Below are positions 8,447-18,200 of a DNA stretch of 64,000 bases, piece by piece. The DNA lies in contig NZ_LDNB01000010.1 of the NCBI RefSeq assembly GCF_001026695.1, forward strand, positions 370,860-434,859, in the 5' to 3' direction. The notes beneath the pieces are model-generated. The model was given only the letters and a program-made list of their open reading frames with translations, was not told the DNA's origin and made no database searches. How positions within the stretch are numbered: position 1 is the stretch's first letter; the number at the start of each line of letters is the position of its first letter. The translations under genes were made by a program, and so were the position numbers. The DNA is from Neobacillus vireti. GTDB taxonomy: Bacteria; Bacillota; Bacilli; Bacillales; Cytobacillaceae.

Positions 8447-8494
8447 CCTGACACCCCTTTTATTAAAGTAGTAACGCTTCGGGTGTCAGGCACC
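8447..8494. repeat. Palindrome, TGCCTGACACC family (copy 2)
   Basis: CCTGACACCC (8447-8456) pairs with GGGTGTCAGG (8481-8490); the loop contains GTAACGCTTC as in other long copies. It lies between the 331-aa gene's promoter region and the 3' end of argH. Confidence 0.72.
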
Positions 8495-8560
8495 ACCACA
8501 AAGCCACAAAAAATAGGAAGATATAAAATCCCCCTATTTCTATCAAAACGTATCAAAGGT

Positions 8561-10051
8561 TCAAATCGAATACTCTACTAATTTGTTCCGCAAAGCAGTT
8601 AATTTTTCCACTAGGCCTTCATAGTCCTTCAGCTGAATGCCTAGCTTCTGCTTTCTCTCGCCAATCATCCGAACGACTTCTTTTGGACTCGGGCCGCCTT
8701 GGATGCTCCTTATCTCAACGAAATATTCCGGTGAAATGATTTTTTTCCATTCCTGCTCTATCAGTGCCACGTCGACGAATCCGCTGATCATTTCGTTAAT
8801 TTCATCAATCTTCCACTCATATAATTCTTTCCGGGCACTGATTGTTTTTTTCGAAATAAAGCTTGCAACCGAATGGGCTTTTCTAAATGAAATGCCGTAG
8901 TCCCGCGCTAACGTATCTGCTAGTTCAGTAATTGTCACACTTGATTTACTCGCCATCTTCTTCATATGCTCATCGTTTACTTTAAGGGTTGTAATCACGG
9001 CGTACATTAATTTCATGACCCGATTTGCATTCGTAAAGGCCCGATATAAATGAGGCTGCAAATCATCCTCGGTATCAACAATATCGCCAAACGGGGTATT
9101 ATGAATCATATTCATCGCCGCTAGCGCATCACCATAGGCACTACTTGCAATCGAGCGGGAATGTTCAATCGATACCGGATTTCGCTTCTGCGGCATGATA
9201 CTGCTGACCTGCACATAGGGGTCGGCCACATAGAAGGAACCAAATTCTCTTGTCACATGCTGCAAGAAATCCTGAATCCATCTCCCTGTATTCACCATGC
9301 AGGTCATCAAGACGGATGAGGTTTCCAGTAAATAATCGGCCCCAGCAATAGAGTCATAGGAGTTTTCTATTACTTTATCAAAGCCTAAAAGCTCACAAGT
9401 CCGCGTGCGGCAAATCGGAAAACCAGTTGTAGTCAACGCAGCGGCACCTAATGATGATTGGTTAACGGTCTCATAGGCTGACCACAAACGTTTTATATCC
9501 CGCTGTAACACATCATAAATCGCCAATAAATAATGTCCTAGAGTGGTAGGCTGTGCTGGCTGTGTATGGGTATAACCGGTAATATAAGTTTCGGTATGTT
9601 GTTCAGCCTGCTCAAGTAAGGCATCGCTCAACCGATAAGCACTTTGCAGCAACTCCAAAAAATGCCCCCTTAATACTAATCGGTACATGGCTACACCCAT
9701 ATCGTTCCGGCTGCGTCCTATATGAATTTTTCCTGCTAATTCCGACCCGATTTCTTCGCCGATTTTGGCCTCCATCATGAAAAATAAATCCTCAAACTGG
9801 GGCAGATATGAAATCTGGCTAATATCCGTCTTGGCTACTTTATTAATACCCTTTAACATCTCTCTAGCTTCATCGGTTTTAATGATGTTCTGTTCTTCAA
9901 GCATGATCACATGGGCACGATGAATATCAAACATAACCTCGAACAAGAAATCGCGCTGATCGTTAAATACCGGCTTCAGCAGCTCTTCCACATACATTTT
10001 TCCCGGAAAAGTCGTTCCTTCAGATTTGATAAATTCCTCTAGCTTACTCAT
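8561..10051 (-). CDS. argH: Argininosuccinate lyase-family protein (argH paralogue)
   Basis: A 496-aa aspartase/fumarase-superfamily enzyme. Motifs are GKIHIGRSRNDMG, TGYTHTQPAQPTTLGHY, SSLGAAALTTTGFPI and the signature SSIMPQKRNPVSIEHSRS with the flexible catalytic serine. It is longer than typical ArgH (about 460 aa) through a C-terminal extension, and no argG is nearby. Upstream on the same strand are the ruins of an ABC transporter, so it probably belonged to an uptake-linked pathway and splits a fumarate adduct that need not be argininosuccinate. The family identity is firm, the substrate is not. Confidence 0.83.
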   Translation of the reverse strand: MSKLEEFIKSEGTTFPGKMYVEELLKPVFNDQRDFLFEVMFDIHRAHVIMLEEQNIIKTDEAREMLKGINKVAKTDISQISYLPQFEDLFFMMEAKIGEEIGSELAGKIHIGRSRNDMGVAMYRLVLRGHFLELLQSAYRLSDALLEQAEQHTETYITGYTHTQPAQPTTLGHYLLAIYDVLQRDIKRLWSAYETVNQSSLGAAALTTTGFPICRTRTCELLGFDKVIENSYDSIAGADYLLETSSVLMTCMVNTGRWIQDFLQHVTREFGSFYVADPYVQVSSIMPQKRNPVSIEHSRSIASSAYGDALAAMNMIHNTPFGDIVDTEDDLQPHLYRAFTNANRVMKLMYAVITTLKVNDEHMKKMASKSSVTITELADTLARDYGISFRKAHSVASFISKKTISARKELYEWKIDEINEMISGFVDVALIEQEWKKIISPEYFVEIRSIQGGPSPKEVVRMIGERKQKLGIQLKDYEGLVEKLTALRNKLVEYSI

Positions 10052-10201
10052 ATTTTCATCTCCGTTGATTCAACTAACAAGCAGCCGGACAGACCCGCCA
10101 ATGATTGAAGTTTCATTTTAAGACAATGATTGTTCAGCTTTTACACCGAAAACCTTATTTGAAATAAATCCCGAAACCCCACCGATTTAAAAAGGGACAT
10201 T

Positions 10202-10636
10202 TTACAGACCAAATAAATCCTTGATTAGATTGGGGATTAAGCCTGTTTCCCATATAAAAAACATAAATGCCATAACCCCTACCAATGATAGGAGAACGAT
10301 TGGCATAATGGGATCGAGGACAAAAAGCCTCTGCCGGGAAAATCATAACGATTAAAGATAAACGCGAGAGGAATACCAATGAGTGCACTTACAAGTACGC
10401 TTAAGAAGATATATAAACCGAATTCCATAAGGCTTGGAGATAAGAGGCAGCCCAGCAACATTTACACTGAGATTGATGACCGAACCAAAAAACTCAACTT
10501 CCTCAATTTTTCCTATAAATATATTCTTTCCGTCTGACTTCTGTTCAAAAATTTTTATTGCCTCTGGTCGAATGGGTAAGGTAATATCCCTTTTCCGAGT
10601 ATTACCATACCTATAAAACACCGGCCAATCAAGCAA
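10202..10636 (-). pseudogene. Remains of an ABC transporter (ATPase TOBE end and permease piece)
   Basis: Reading the reverse strand, 10636 to about 10450 gives RPEAIKIFEQKSDGKN and EEVEFFGSVINLSVNVAG, the TOBE domain of a PotA/FbpC-type ATPase. A second frame then gives SLMEFGLYIFLSVLVSALIG and IPLAFIFNRYDFPGRGF, an ABC permease. A third frame (about 10318 to 10202) gives DPIMPIVLLSLVGVMAFMFF and ETGLIPNLIKDLFGL with a stop. So an internal deletion has fused the ATPase end to a permease broken by two frameshifts. The genes lay just upstream of argH and probably formed an operon with it. Confidence 0.75.
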
Positions 10637-10645
10637 ACATCACCT

Positions 10646-11100
10646 ATGAATCCACAGGTACAGAATAATGGCGGACACTTAGTCGTGCAATACCATAAAC
10701 CTGGTGATGGCTGAACGCCCAAACAACGGCTCCATATCCATTAACGATTGGAAACGTGTCGATTAAGTGGAGGGTTACCGATGAGAATGCAAAAGTAACG
10801 GTGTTGCAGCCTAACTCCCCTTTATTCAACTATCCAAATAAAATTGCTGATAGCGATTGGGATCATTGGGTACAAGAAAGAGGATTATATTTCCCAATGG
10901 CATGGGATAATCATTACGAAACATTTGTCAGCATGGCAGACCCAGGCGAAGACCCATTCGATGGCGAAATTCTGATGGCTAACTACGGAAAAGGAACATA
11001 CCTTTATACAAACCTAGTCTTCTATCGCCAAATCCAAGGCCAAGTTCCAGGCGGTTACCGAATATTCACAAACCTTATAAGTTATGGAGCGAATAAATAA
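10646..11100 (+). pseudogene. C-terminal remnant of a PIG-L-type deacetylase
   Basis: The frame from 10646 reads NNGGHLVVQYHKPGDG and stops at TGA where TGG (W) is expected; after a one-base loss the frame resumes as PYPLTIGNVSIKWRVTDENA and runs intact to the stop at 11100 (ERGLYFPMAWDNHYETF, GKGTYLYTNLVFYRQ, VPGGYRIFTNLISYG). This matches the C-terminal domain of long (about 900 aa) secreted or cytosolic PIG-L deacetylase-family proteins as I remember them. The catalytic N-terminus is missing. A terminator follows, so this is the true gene end. Confidence 0.6.
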
Positions 11101-11107
11101 AATGAAT

Positions 11108-11146
11108 AAAACAGTCCCCCGCGATTATATCGGGGGACTGTTTTAT
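11108..11146. terminator. Rho-independent terminator
   Basis: AAAACAGTCCCCC and the complementary GGGGGACTGTTTT enclose a ten-base AT loop; ends carry A and T runs. It follows the PIG-L remnant. Confidence 0.88.
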
Positions 11147-11152
11147 TCCCAT

Positions 11153-11313
11153 ATAAGCTACCCAATTTGGACGGCTTTCTCGGTTTCGGTAGCTTATACC
11201 CCTTATAAGCTACCGAACTTGGACGATTTTCTCGGATTCGGTAGCTTATACCCTTTATAAGCTACCCAAATTGGAACGCTTTCTCAGTTTCGGTAGCTTA
11301 TACCCTTTATAAG
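11153..11313. repeat. Three 52-bp tandem repeats with inverted ends
   Basis: ATAAGCTACC begins units at 11153, 11205 and 11257, with a partial unit at 11309, giving an exact 52-bp period. Each unit ends with GGTAGCTTAT, the inverse of its start, so neighbouring units can form cruciforms. Units differ by a few substitutions. It lies in a convergent intergenic region. Confidence 0.9.
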
Positions 11314-11362
11314 GATTTAGCACGTATTAACGCAGCGCGGTCAGACACAAAGACCATTCTTA

Positions 11363-11701
11363 CTACACTTTATACTGCTCTAAAGTATCGAGGACACTGT
11401 TTATAAAGCTATTTCCCGCTCCCCAATCAAACCTGAAGATTGCTCCGCTACCAGTGCCGGATGCTGCTGCATGCACTTTAGTTGCCGCTTCAAAGTTATC
11501 AATAGTGACCGTCATGGAACCACGATTGTTGGACCGAAAATAGAATTTTTCTAACACCAATACAATGATTTCTCTATCCCCAATTGAACGATGGTAACGA
11601 TCAATTAATGTCCCTGAAATACTTCCATTTACAATGGCTTGTTCAACCTTGTTACTTGCCTCTTTAGGAGTTATCGACACGTTGATCTCACTAACATCCA
11701 C
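11363..11701 (-). CDS. Conserved hypothetical protein (possibly DUF6054)
   Basis: A 112-aa protein with MTVTIDNFEAATKVHAAASG and SGAIFRFDWGAGNSF, which I associate with the DUF6054 family, but only from memory. No signal peptide or membrane span. A plausible ribosome site (GAGGGGGAAATATAGTGG region) precedes the ATG. Function unknown. The Nudix gene is 48 bp upstream on the same strand, so both may share a transcript. Confidence 0.65.
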   Translation of the reverse strand: MDVSEINVSITPKEASNKVEQAIVNGSISGTLIDRYHRSIGDREIIVLVLEKFYFRSNNRGSMTVTIDNFEAATKVHAAASGTGSGAIFRFDWGAGNSFINSVLDTLEQYKV

Positions 11702-11749
11702 TATATTTCCCCCTCAAAAATTACTCGCGTTATGTAGATAGGACTTGAA

Positions 11750-12202
11750 TTATCTGAACATTTTAGGATATCGATTAATCACCGTCTTGATTAAAGGACT
11801 CGTATCTTCCGGCAATTCCCGAATATCGAAGAATCCAGCATCAATCGATTCTACCCCATCAATTTTGATGGTGCTGTTTTTAATATCTTTAGAAAAATAG
11901 GCAATTGTAACTGGATAGAATTCATCCCCATTGGCCAGTTTTCTAAAGTACTGCTTCCCTGAAAAAACATCTACCAACTGAAGCTGGCCGATTTCGACTC
12001 CTGTTTCTTCAAAAACTTCCCTTCGGCCTGCTTCGTCTGCAGATTCTTCTAATTCTAACAGACCTCCAGGAAGACCCCAGATGCCTTCAGGTCGTTTTTG
12101 CAATAAAATTTTCCCGTGTGAGTCGATTACCGCCACTACTGCACCTACTAAAATGAGCGGTCTAGTTCCGATTATTTCTCGTAATTCCTCAATATAGCCC
12201 AA
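11750..12202 (-). CDS. Nudix hydrolase
   Basis: A 150-aa protein with a full Nudix box: GGLLELEESADEAGRREVFE followed by ETGVEIG fits GX5EX7REUXEEXGU. The TTG at 12202 is preceded by GGAGG seven bases upstream (reading TTGGGCTATATTGAG); a TTG at 12226 extends the frame but overlaps that site. The family hydrolyses nucleoside-diphosphate-linked compounds with Mg2+. Substrate unknown; the sequence resembles the many ADP-ribose/NTP-cleaning Nudix paralogues of Bacillus. Confidence 0.88.
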   Translation of the reverse strand: MGYIEELREIIGTRPLILVGAVVAVIDSHGKILLQKRPEGIWGLPGGLLELEESADEAGRREVFEETGVEIGQLQLVDVFSGKQYFRKLANGDEFYPVTIAYFSKDIKNSTIKIDGVESIDAGFFDIRELPEDTSPLIKTVINRYPKMFR

Positions 12203-12349
12203 TTTGTTTCCTCCAAACTTTCTCAAAATAGAAGCCTCCCTTTATTTATTCGAAAAATAATCACCAATCCCTTTGTTATTTATGAATTTTGCTAATGAAT
12301 AATCCTTAACTGGGTAAATATAATCTTGATTGCATGATTAACAAATTTG

Positions 12350-12412
12350 TTGACCTACGGTTTAGTTAGAAGTATAATGTAAACTTAAGTTTACATTATA
12401 AACTTTAGTTTA
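12350..12412 (+). promoter_or_regulatory. Promoter with palindromic operator before BMP lipoprotein
   Basis: TTGACC (12350-12355), 17 bases, TATAAT (12373-12378) form a good sigma-A promoter. Overlapping the -10 is the perfect 20-bp palindrome ATGTAAACTTAAGTTTACAT (12377-12396), followed by the imperfect palindrome ATAAACTTTAGTTTAT. This is a strong repressor-site arrangement; the regulator is not identified. Confidence 0.75.
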
Positions 12413-12460
12413 TTAAGCGTTTCAGTTTTATCAAATATCAATCCTAGGAGGCAAACTATC

Positions 12461-13531
12461 TTGAAAAAACGTAAAGTTGGATTGGCGCTATCACTTGTTC
12501 TTGCAGCAGGTACACTATTAAGTGCTTGTGGAAAAAGCAATGACACAGCTAAAGACGGAGGCAAAGATAAAAACTTCACTGTAGCCATGGTTACTGATGT
12601 CGGTGGTGTTGATGATAAATCATTTAACCAATCGTCATGGGAAGGACTTGTCAACTTCGGTAAAGCAAATGGATTGAAAAAAGGTAAAGACGGCTATGAT
12701 TACCTTCCATCCCAATCAGATGCCGATTATACAACAAATCTAAATACTCTTGTCCGCAGAGGGTTTGACTTAGTATACGGTATCGGCTTCTTAATGCCTG
12801 ATGCCGTTGAAGATGTCGCAAAACAACATAAAGATAACCACTTTGCGATTGTTGATGAAGAAGTAGACCAGCCAAACGTTGCAAGTATTCTTTTCAAAGA
12901 GCAGGAATCGGGATTCCTTGCGGGTGTAGCAGCTGCACTTGCTACAAAATCTAACCACGTCGGCTTTATTGGCGGGATGGATGTCCCTGTTATCCAACGA
13001 TTTGAAGCTGGTTTTTTAGCTGGTGTTAATGCTGCAAAACCAGAAGTAAAGGTCGATGTTCAAATTGCAGGTGTGTTTGACAAGGCTGAATATGGTCAGG
13101 CAATCGCTTCTAAAATGTATTCTTCCGGTGTAGACGTCATCTTCCACGCTGCTGGCGCAACTGGTAACGGTCTCTTCAAAGAAGCAACTGACAGAAAGAA
13201 AAAAGATCCTAGTAAAGAAATATGGGCTATTGGTGTAGACCGTGACCAAGCCGACATGGGTGAAGATGTCGTTCTTACATCAGCACTCAAACGCGTTGAT
13301 GTCGCTGTACAAGATCTTGCTCAGAAAACTAAAGAAGGTAAATTCCCTGGCGGCAAAGTTACCTTATATGGTTTACATGAAGATGGTGTAGGATTAGCAC
13401 CAATCAATGCGAAAGTCGCAAACAAGGACCAAATTGAAGCAACAGTTAAAGAATGGATTGAAAAAATAAAATCAGGTGCCATCAAAGTACCTGAATCACC
13501 AGCCGAAGCAAAAACATTTACTGGAAAATAA
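12461..13531 (+). CDS. BMP-family nucleoside-binding lipoprotein (NupN/PnrA-like)
   Basis: A 356-aa lipoprotein: MKKRKVGLALSLVLAAGTLL is the signal, and SACGK holds the lipidated cysteine. The BMP domain shows VAMVTDVGGVDDKSFNQSSW, the nucleoside-pocket region GFIGGMDVPVIQRFEAGF and HAAGATGNGLF. Start is TTG at 12461 behind AGGAGG. In B. subtilis the homologue nupN heads an ABC operon (nupNOPQ) for guanosine uptake; here no ATPase or permease follows, only a terminator, so it must borrow a transporter encoded elsewhere or act as a sensor. Confidence 0.87.
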   Translation: MKKRKVGLALSLVLAAGTLLSACGKSNDTAKDGGKDKNFTVAMVTDVGGVDDKSFNQSSWEGLVNFGKANGLKKGKDGYDYLPSQSDADYTTNLNTLVRRGFDLVYGIGFLMPDAVEDVAKQHKDNHFAIVDEEVDQPNVASILFKEQESGFLAGVAAALATKSNHVGFIGGMDVPVIQRFEAGFLAGVNAAKPEVKVDVQIAGVFDKAEYGQAIASKMYSSGVDVIFHAAGATGNGLFKEATDRKKKDPSKEIWAIGVDRDQADMGEDVVLTSALKRVDVAVQDLAQKTKEGKFPGGKVTLYGLHEDGVGLAPINAKVANKDQIEATVKEWIEKIKSGAIKVPESPAEAKTFTGK

Positions 13532-13540
13532 TAGTACGAA

Positions 13541-13578
13541 AAAAGGCGAACAGTGCCAGGCACTGTTCGCCTTTTTTA
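13541..13578. terminator. Terminator made of GGCGAACAGTG palindrome (copy 2)
   Basis: AAAAAGGCGAACAGTG and CACTGTTCGCCTTTTTT pair around CCAGG. It ends the BMP gene and belongs to the same palindrome family as 6023, 30484 and 32861. Confidence 0.88.
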
Positions 13579-13637
13579 ATGGGGTAAAAAATACAAAATC
13601 AAATGTAAACTTTGCTTAACATTATGCATACAATATA

Positions 13638-13650
13638 TTACATGATGTAA
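13638..13650. promoter_or_regulatory. Palindromic candidate operator TTACATGATGTAA
   Basis: A 13-bp perfect palindrome 26 bases before the start of the membrane protein gene whose next gene encodes a Cro/CI-type regulator. Autoregulation at this site is an inference. Confidence 0.4.
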
Positions 13651-13676
13651 AAGCTACCATACAGGAGGTGTAAAAC

Positions 13677-14123
13677 ATGACCTATCAAGAAAAGAAAAGT
13701 ATCGTATCATTGATAAGCGCGATACTTATTTTCGTATCTTATTGCTTGTACATGTACCCTCAGTATCCTGAAGGGGGTCTGGAGTCAATTGAAACCTTTC
13801 GCTATTGGGGATCCTTCGTCCTCATCTTGACTGTCGTTTCCATAGTTGCGCATATCATTATCAGCATTATTTTTAATATTGTCTTTAGAATTACGACGAG
13901 TGAAAAGGAACCCAGATTTGCGGATGAACTTGATAAATTGATTGAGTTGAAAGCGTTCCGAAATTCTTTTTTTGTGTTTATCCTCGGCTTTCTTATTGCA
14001 ATGGGATCGCTGATTATTTATCAGCCGTTACAGGCGATGTTCATTATCTTGATTATCTCAGGATTCATTTCCGATGTGACCGGCTCCATTACAAAATTTT
14101 ATCACTATCGGAGAGGAGTGTAA
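13677..14123 (+). CDS. Four-helix membrane protein paired with an HTH regulator (DUF2178-like)
   Basis: A 148-aa protein with four hydrophobic segments (about 9-27, 45-70, 97-115, 120-138) and a charged central loop with EKEPRFADELDKLIELKA. GGAGGTG precedes the ATG. This type is commonly coded directly before a small Cro/CI regulator, as here (2-bp gap), suggesting a membrane partner or a target of that regulator. Molecular role unknown. Confidence 0.72.
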   Translation: MTYQEKKSIVSLISAILIFVSYCLYMYPQYPEGGLESIETFRYWGSFVLILTVVSIVAHIIISIIFNIVFRITTSEKEPRFADELDKLIELKAFRNSFFVFILGFLIAMGSLIIYQPLQAMFIILIISGFISDVTGSITKFYHYRRGV

Positions 14124-14125
14124 GA

Positions 14126-14356
14126 GTGGGCAAAACGCTTGTCGGCAATCATATTCGAAAATTACGATTCAACCATGATGAAATGACCCAGCAGCAGTTG
14201 GCTGACAAGGTGGGAGTAACAAGACAAACGATTGTGGCTCTTGAAAAAGGAAACTACTCCCCATCTCTAGAACTGGCTTTTCGAATTGCTCATGCCTTTA
14301 ACTTGCCTTTGGAAGAGGTATTCTTTTATGGGGACAACACCGAGTTTAAGAAATAG
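14126..14356 (+). CDS. Small Cro/CI-type helix-turn-helix regulator
   Basis: A 76-aa XRE-family protein, with NHIRKLRFNHDEMTQQQLAD and KVGVTRQTIVALEKGNYSPS as the complete HTH (recognition helix TRQTIVALE). It belongs to the YozG/YgzD type of compact regulators. GTG start behind GGAG. It follows the membrane gene and precedes the DUF4386 gene. Confidence 0.86.
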   Translation: MGKTLVGNHIRKLRFNHDEMTQQQLADKVGVTRQTIVALEKGNYSPSLELAFRIAHAFNLPLEEVFFYGDNTEFKK

Positions 14357-14394
14357 CTTTACCGTTTATGAATTTATTAAAAGGCGGAGATAAA

Positions 14395-15078
14395 ATGAGT
14401 TCAAACAAAAAAGCGGCAAATATTGTGGGAGTACTATTTATACTTGCATCCATAACGGCAATAATAGGTCTAATTTTATACGATCCCATCCTAAATGGCC
14501 CTGATTACATGATTAAAGGCAGCGAACATGCCAGCCAAGTGATACTGGGAGCGATTATGGAGTTAATTCTTGTCGTTTCAGTGGTTGGTACGGCAACGAC
14601 CATGTTTCCAATTTTACGAAAGTACAATGAAACGATAGCGCTTTGGCATGTTTGCTTCAGATTTCTTGAAGCGGTTATTATTACGGTTGGTGTAATCAGT
14701 GTGCTGTCCCTGTTGACCTTAAGCCGGGAATTTGTAGCAGCAGGCGTCCCGGATAGCACCTCTTTTCAAGCTTCAGGTACATTATTAAAAGCAATACATG
14801 ACTGGACCTTTCTGCTTGGCCCCAATTTCATGCTGGGTATCAATACAATGATGTACAGTTATATATTTTATAAATCCAAGCTCGTACCAAGGTTTATCGC
14901 CATCTTAGGTATGACAGGAGCAATCTGTGTTTTTATTTGTGCCCTGTTAGTCATGTTCGGTGTCATTCAGCAACTTTCTGTTTGGGGTGGTATTTTAGCT
15001 CTTCCAGTAGCAGCTAATGAAATGATTTTAGCTGTATGGCTCATCGTTAAAGGGTTCAATGGTTCTGCAAAAAAGTAA
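14395..15078 (+). CDS. DUF4386-family membrane protein
   Basis: A 227-aa integral membrane protein with six predicted spans and the pattern FILASITAIIGLILYDPI near the start and LLGPNFMLGINTMMYSYIFY in the middle, typical of DUF4386. The ATG at 14395 is chosen because GGAG lies five bases upstream; the frame is open from 14368. Function unknown. It is probably cotranscribed with the HTH gene. Confidence 0.8.
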   Translation: MSSNKKAANIVGVLFILASITAIIGLILYDPILNGPDYMIKGSEHASQVILGAIMELILVVSVVGTATTMFPILRKYNETIALWHVCFRFLEAVIITVGVISVLSLLTLSREFVAAGVPDSTSFQASGTLLKAIHDWTFLLGPNFMLGINTMMYSYIFYKSKLVPRFIAILGMTGAICVFICALLVMFGVIQQLSVWGGILALPVAANEMILAVWLIVKGFNGSAKK

Positions 15079-15159
15079 TTGTCGAGATATTTCATTTCTA
15101 GTATTTTGAATATTAATTATTTTTAAGATTTATTCAAAGATTCTCCTTTTGAATCGATA

Positions 15160-15203
15160 AAAAATAGAGCTGACTTGATATCTATAGTCAACTCTATTTT
15201 TTA
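15160..15203. terminator. Bidirectional terminator
   Basis: AAAAAATAGAG and CTCTATTTTTT, with an inner TTGA/TCAA-rich stem, lie between the convergent DUF4386 and phosphatase genes. Confidence 0.82.
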
Positions 15204-15255
15204 TGTTAAAAACAACATTATTATTAGGGCCTAGCACTAGAATTCAATCATAAAG

Positions 15256-18200
15256 CTATTTTATCCAAGCACCATTTGACCCAAGCTTATATCCTTGAAT
15301 AGTTGTGTTTGCTGCCATTTGTCCGCTCGCATACAAGTAGTACCATTTTGTGCCTGCCAGTACCCAGCCGGTTTTCATCGCACCACTGTTATCCAAGTAA
15401 TACCATTTATCTCCGTTTAACAACCAACCTGTCTTCATTGCACCATTGCTTTCTAGGTAATACCAAGTGGATCCAAGTTTTACCCAGCCAATTTTCATCG
15501 CACCACTTGAATCAAGGTAATACCATTTGCCAGCGTCTAATAACCAGCCGGTCTTCATTGCACCATTTCTTTCTAAGTAATACCAAGTGGATCCAAGGTT
15601 TACCCAGCCAATTTTCATCGCACCACTTGAATCAAGGTAATACCATTTGCCAGCGTCTAATAACCAGCCGGTCTTCATTGCTCCACTATTTTCTAAGTAA
15701 TACCAAGTGGATCCAAGGTTTACCCAGCCTATTTTCATCGCACCACTTGAATCAAGGTAATACCATTTGCCAGCGTCTAATAACCAGCCGGTCTTCATTT
15801 CGCCATTCTGTTGCAGGTAATACCATTTGTTCTTATCTAGTAGCCAGCCAGTTTTCATCATCCCTGTTTGAGGATCATAATAATACCACTTGCCAGCTTT
15901 AGAAACCCAGCCTTTTTCGCTATCTTCACTGCTTGGTATGTTTTCATATTCGGCTTTTAATGTAACCTTATTTGCTGGCATCGTAAATGTAAATTTATCT
16001 TCCGAAAACTCAACATTTTCAAGACCTGTCGCAGTCCATTTTACAAACCTTTGTCCGCTTGGAACAACAGCCTTCACAGTAACTTGCGAGTCCTTTTTAA
16101 TCTCAGCAGGACTGTTTACCTCATTTCCGTCTACCGTAATGATTCCTCCATCCACAGTCAAAGAAGAGACAATTCCGTCTTCTACAATCAAAGGTATGGA
16201 GTATCCAGAGGAGTTCAAGTCTGCAAAGGTTATATCAAGGTCATATGTCCCTGCAACTAAATCGTCATATCCAGGTAACTTGATGATGTCATCCCAACAA
16301 ATCTCAAGCAGATTCTCGGGTTGACCATTGCCTGTGCTTGGGAACCAATATCCGCCTTGGGCATCAAGAACTAGTTTATTATCCTTCATAATCTTGACGC
16401 TTTTGACCGCTTTTCGATAGTTCTCTGGTTGAATTCCCAGAGCGCCTTCTCCAAAGTCTACCGTTACCCCAATATGTTTTTCAACTGCTCTGTTGTAATA
16501 GGCACTTGTTGAAACAAGGCTTGGAGCAACACCAGAAACGGAATCCGAAAGCTTGAATGTGACGTCAATATTGTGTACTTCCCTAACATTTTCAAAGGTA
16601 TACTCGCCTGCCGCAGCCGCTTCTGGATTTTTTTCTCCGTCTATTTTAACGGTGTCAATTTCATAATATTTATTTGGTGTAAAGATAAACTTTTGACTCT
16701 GCCCACGCTCGACTAACACATTTCCTTCTGGAGAAATCGTCCCTCCCGAGCCTGCCGATGTGATAATCGTGACTAAGTTATCTTCAGCTCCTTCTCCACC
16801 AACATCAATCACTCTAGGTACAGGAACGTTATTCGTTGCATCCCAATCCCAAACGTCCTTAAAGTCCCATCCCAAAGCCTCGAATGTTGCTTTTTGTGTA
16901 AAATCAGATGCCGTCTTTCCAGTAAATGCAGGGACAATTCCTGATGGCAGTCCACTTGTGCTTAACTTGTCACTGTTATAGTAGTTTATTTGGTCTGTGT
17001 CGATAATCGGCCTGCTGCCAGACCAGTAGCCTCCAATTTTTCCAGGAGTAACCCCTTTTACTTCATTGGCGACAACATTGCCGTTTAAAGTTTGGAGTAG
17101 AGAGCCTGAAGATCCCCCCATATCACCAACAAGGGCACCGGAATAATCATTTCCACCTGTGACCGTACCCATCACAACGTTATTAAGGATAACACTTCCA
17201 GTTTTTTCGTCTTTGACGGAAAGCGGCGAACCTGAAGCATTAAAGTTTGTACTTCCAATCAAGCCTCCAACTGTATTGCCATGAATATCTGTATGAACTT
17301 TAGAATTTTGCAAAGTACCTGCATGGAGTGTACCTGCAATTCCCCCGATATTGCTGCCGCCAGTTACTTTTCCATCCACATAGACGTTTTCAATCGTGCC
17401 TGTGGAAGTCCCTGCAATAGCGCCTGTGCTATTGCTTCCGGTAATATCAGCATTCACCAATTTAAGATTTGCTACTTTGCCACCTGTGCCTACATAAGCA
17501 AAGAAGCCTGTGCTATTGTTGTTACTCTCGATTTTCATATTGCTTATGGTATAACCATTACCGTTAAATGTGCCTAAAAACGGAGTTGGTGTGGTGCCCC
17601 CTCCGATTGCAGAAAATGGCACATTACTCATATCAATATCTGCAGTTAACACGTATTTACCGTCAATCGGATAAGCGGATGTGCCAAACCCTTTTGACAA
17701 TGCATCTAGCTCATTTGCTGTTCCGATTTTTACCGTAACTGTGCCACTGCCAGCAAGTGGTGTGACTTTAGCGGTGGCAGCACTTGTTGCTTCTCCGTTA
17801 TAAAAGCCTGTTCCGGTGGCAACACTGCGCAAATACAAACCTACATCTTCTGCTTTTATGGTATATTTCGATGATGTTTCACCTGCAATTGTTGTCCAGG
17901 TCGTGCCATCGTTTGAGCTCTCCCATCTGAAAGACGCGGTAGCACTTGTAGGACTAACAGAGGCACTCAGTGTTTGTCCTTCTTTCGCAATCCCTGTGAT
18001 GGCTACATCTGTAATGGTCAATTCATCAGCATCTTTTGGGACTGACGGATAATTCCATGATGCTAAATTATGGGTCCGTGGTTTGTTTGTAACCAGTACG
18101 TTGTCATCCCCTGTAACCAAGTTCCCTTCTTTATCGTATCCTTTGCTTGTTACTCTGATTTCCTTTGGCGAAATAGAAATATTCGAAAAGCCTAGACCAA

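Noticed and set aside
10155..10388. 77-codon reverse frame starting MHSLVFLSRL
   Set aside because: It is an out-of-frame reading across the decayed permease; the meaningful pieces are in the shifted frames described for the remnant.
11153..11313. CRISPR array from spaced repeats
   Set aside because: Units are contiguous 52-bp repeats without unique spacers, and no cas genes are near. The same holds for the 21-bp and 113-bp arrays.
15303..15902. Long forward frame of 199 codons antisense to the wall-binding repeats
   Set aside because: It is the mirror of the repeated 120-bp units in the phosphatase gene; its Ser/His/Leu repeats follow from that, and it has no ribosome site.
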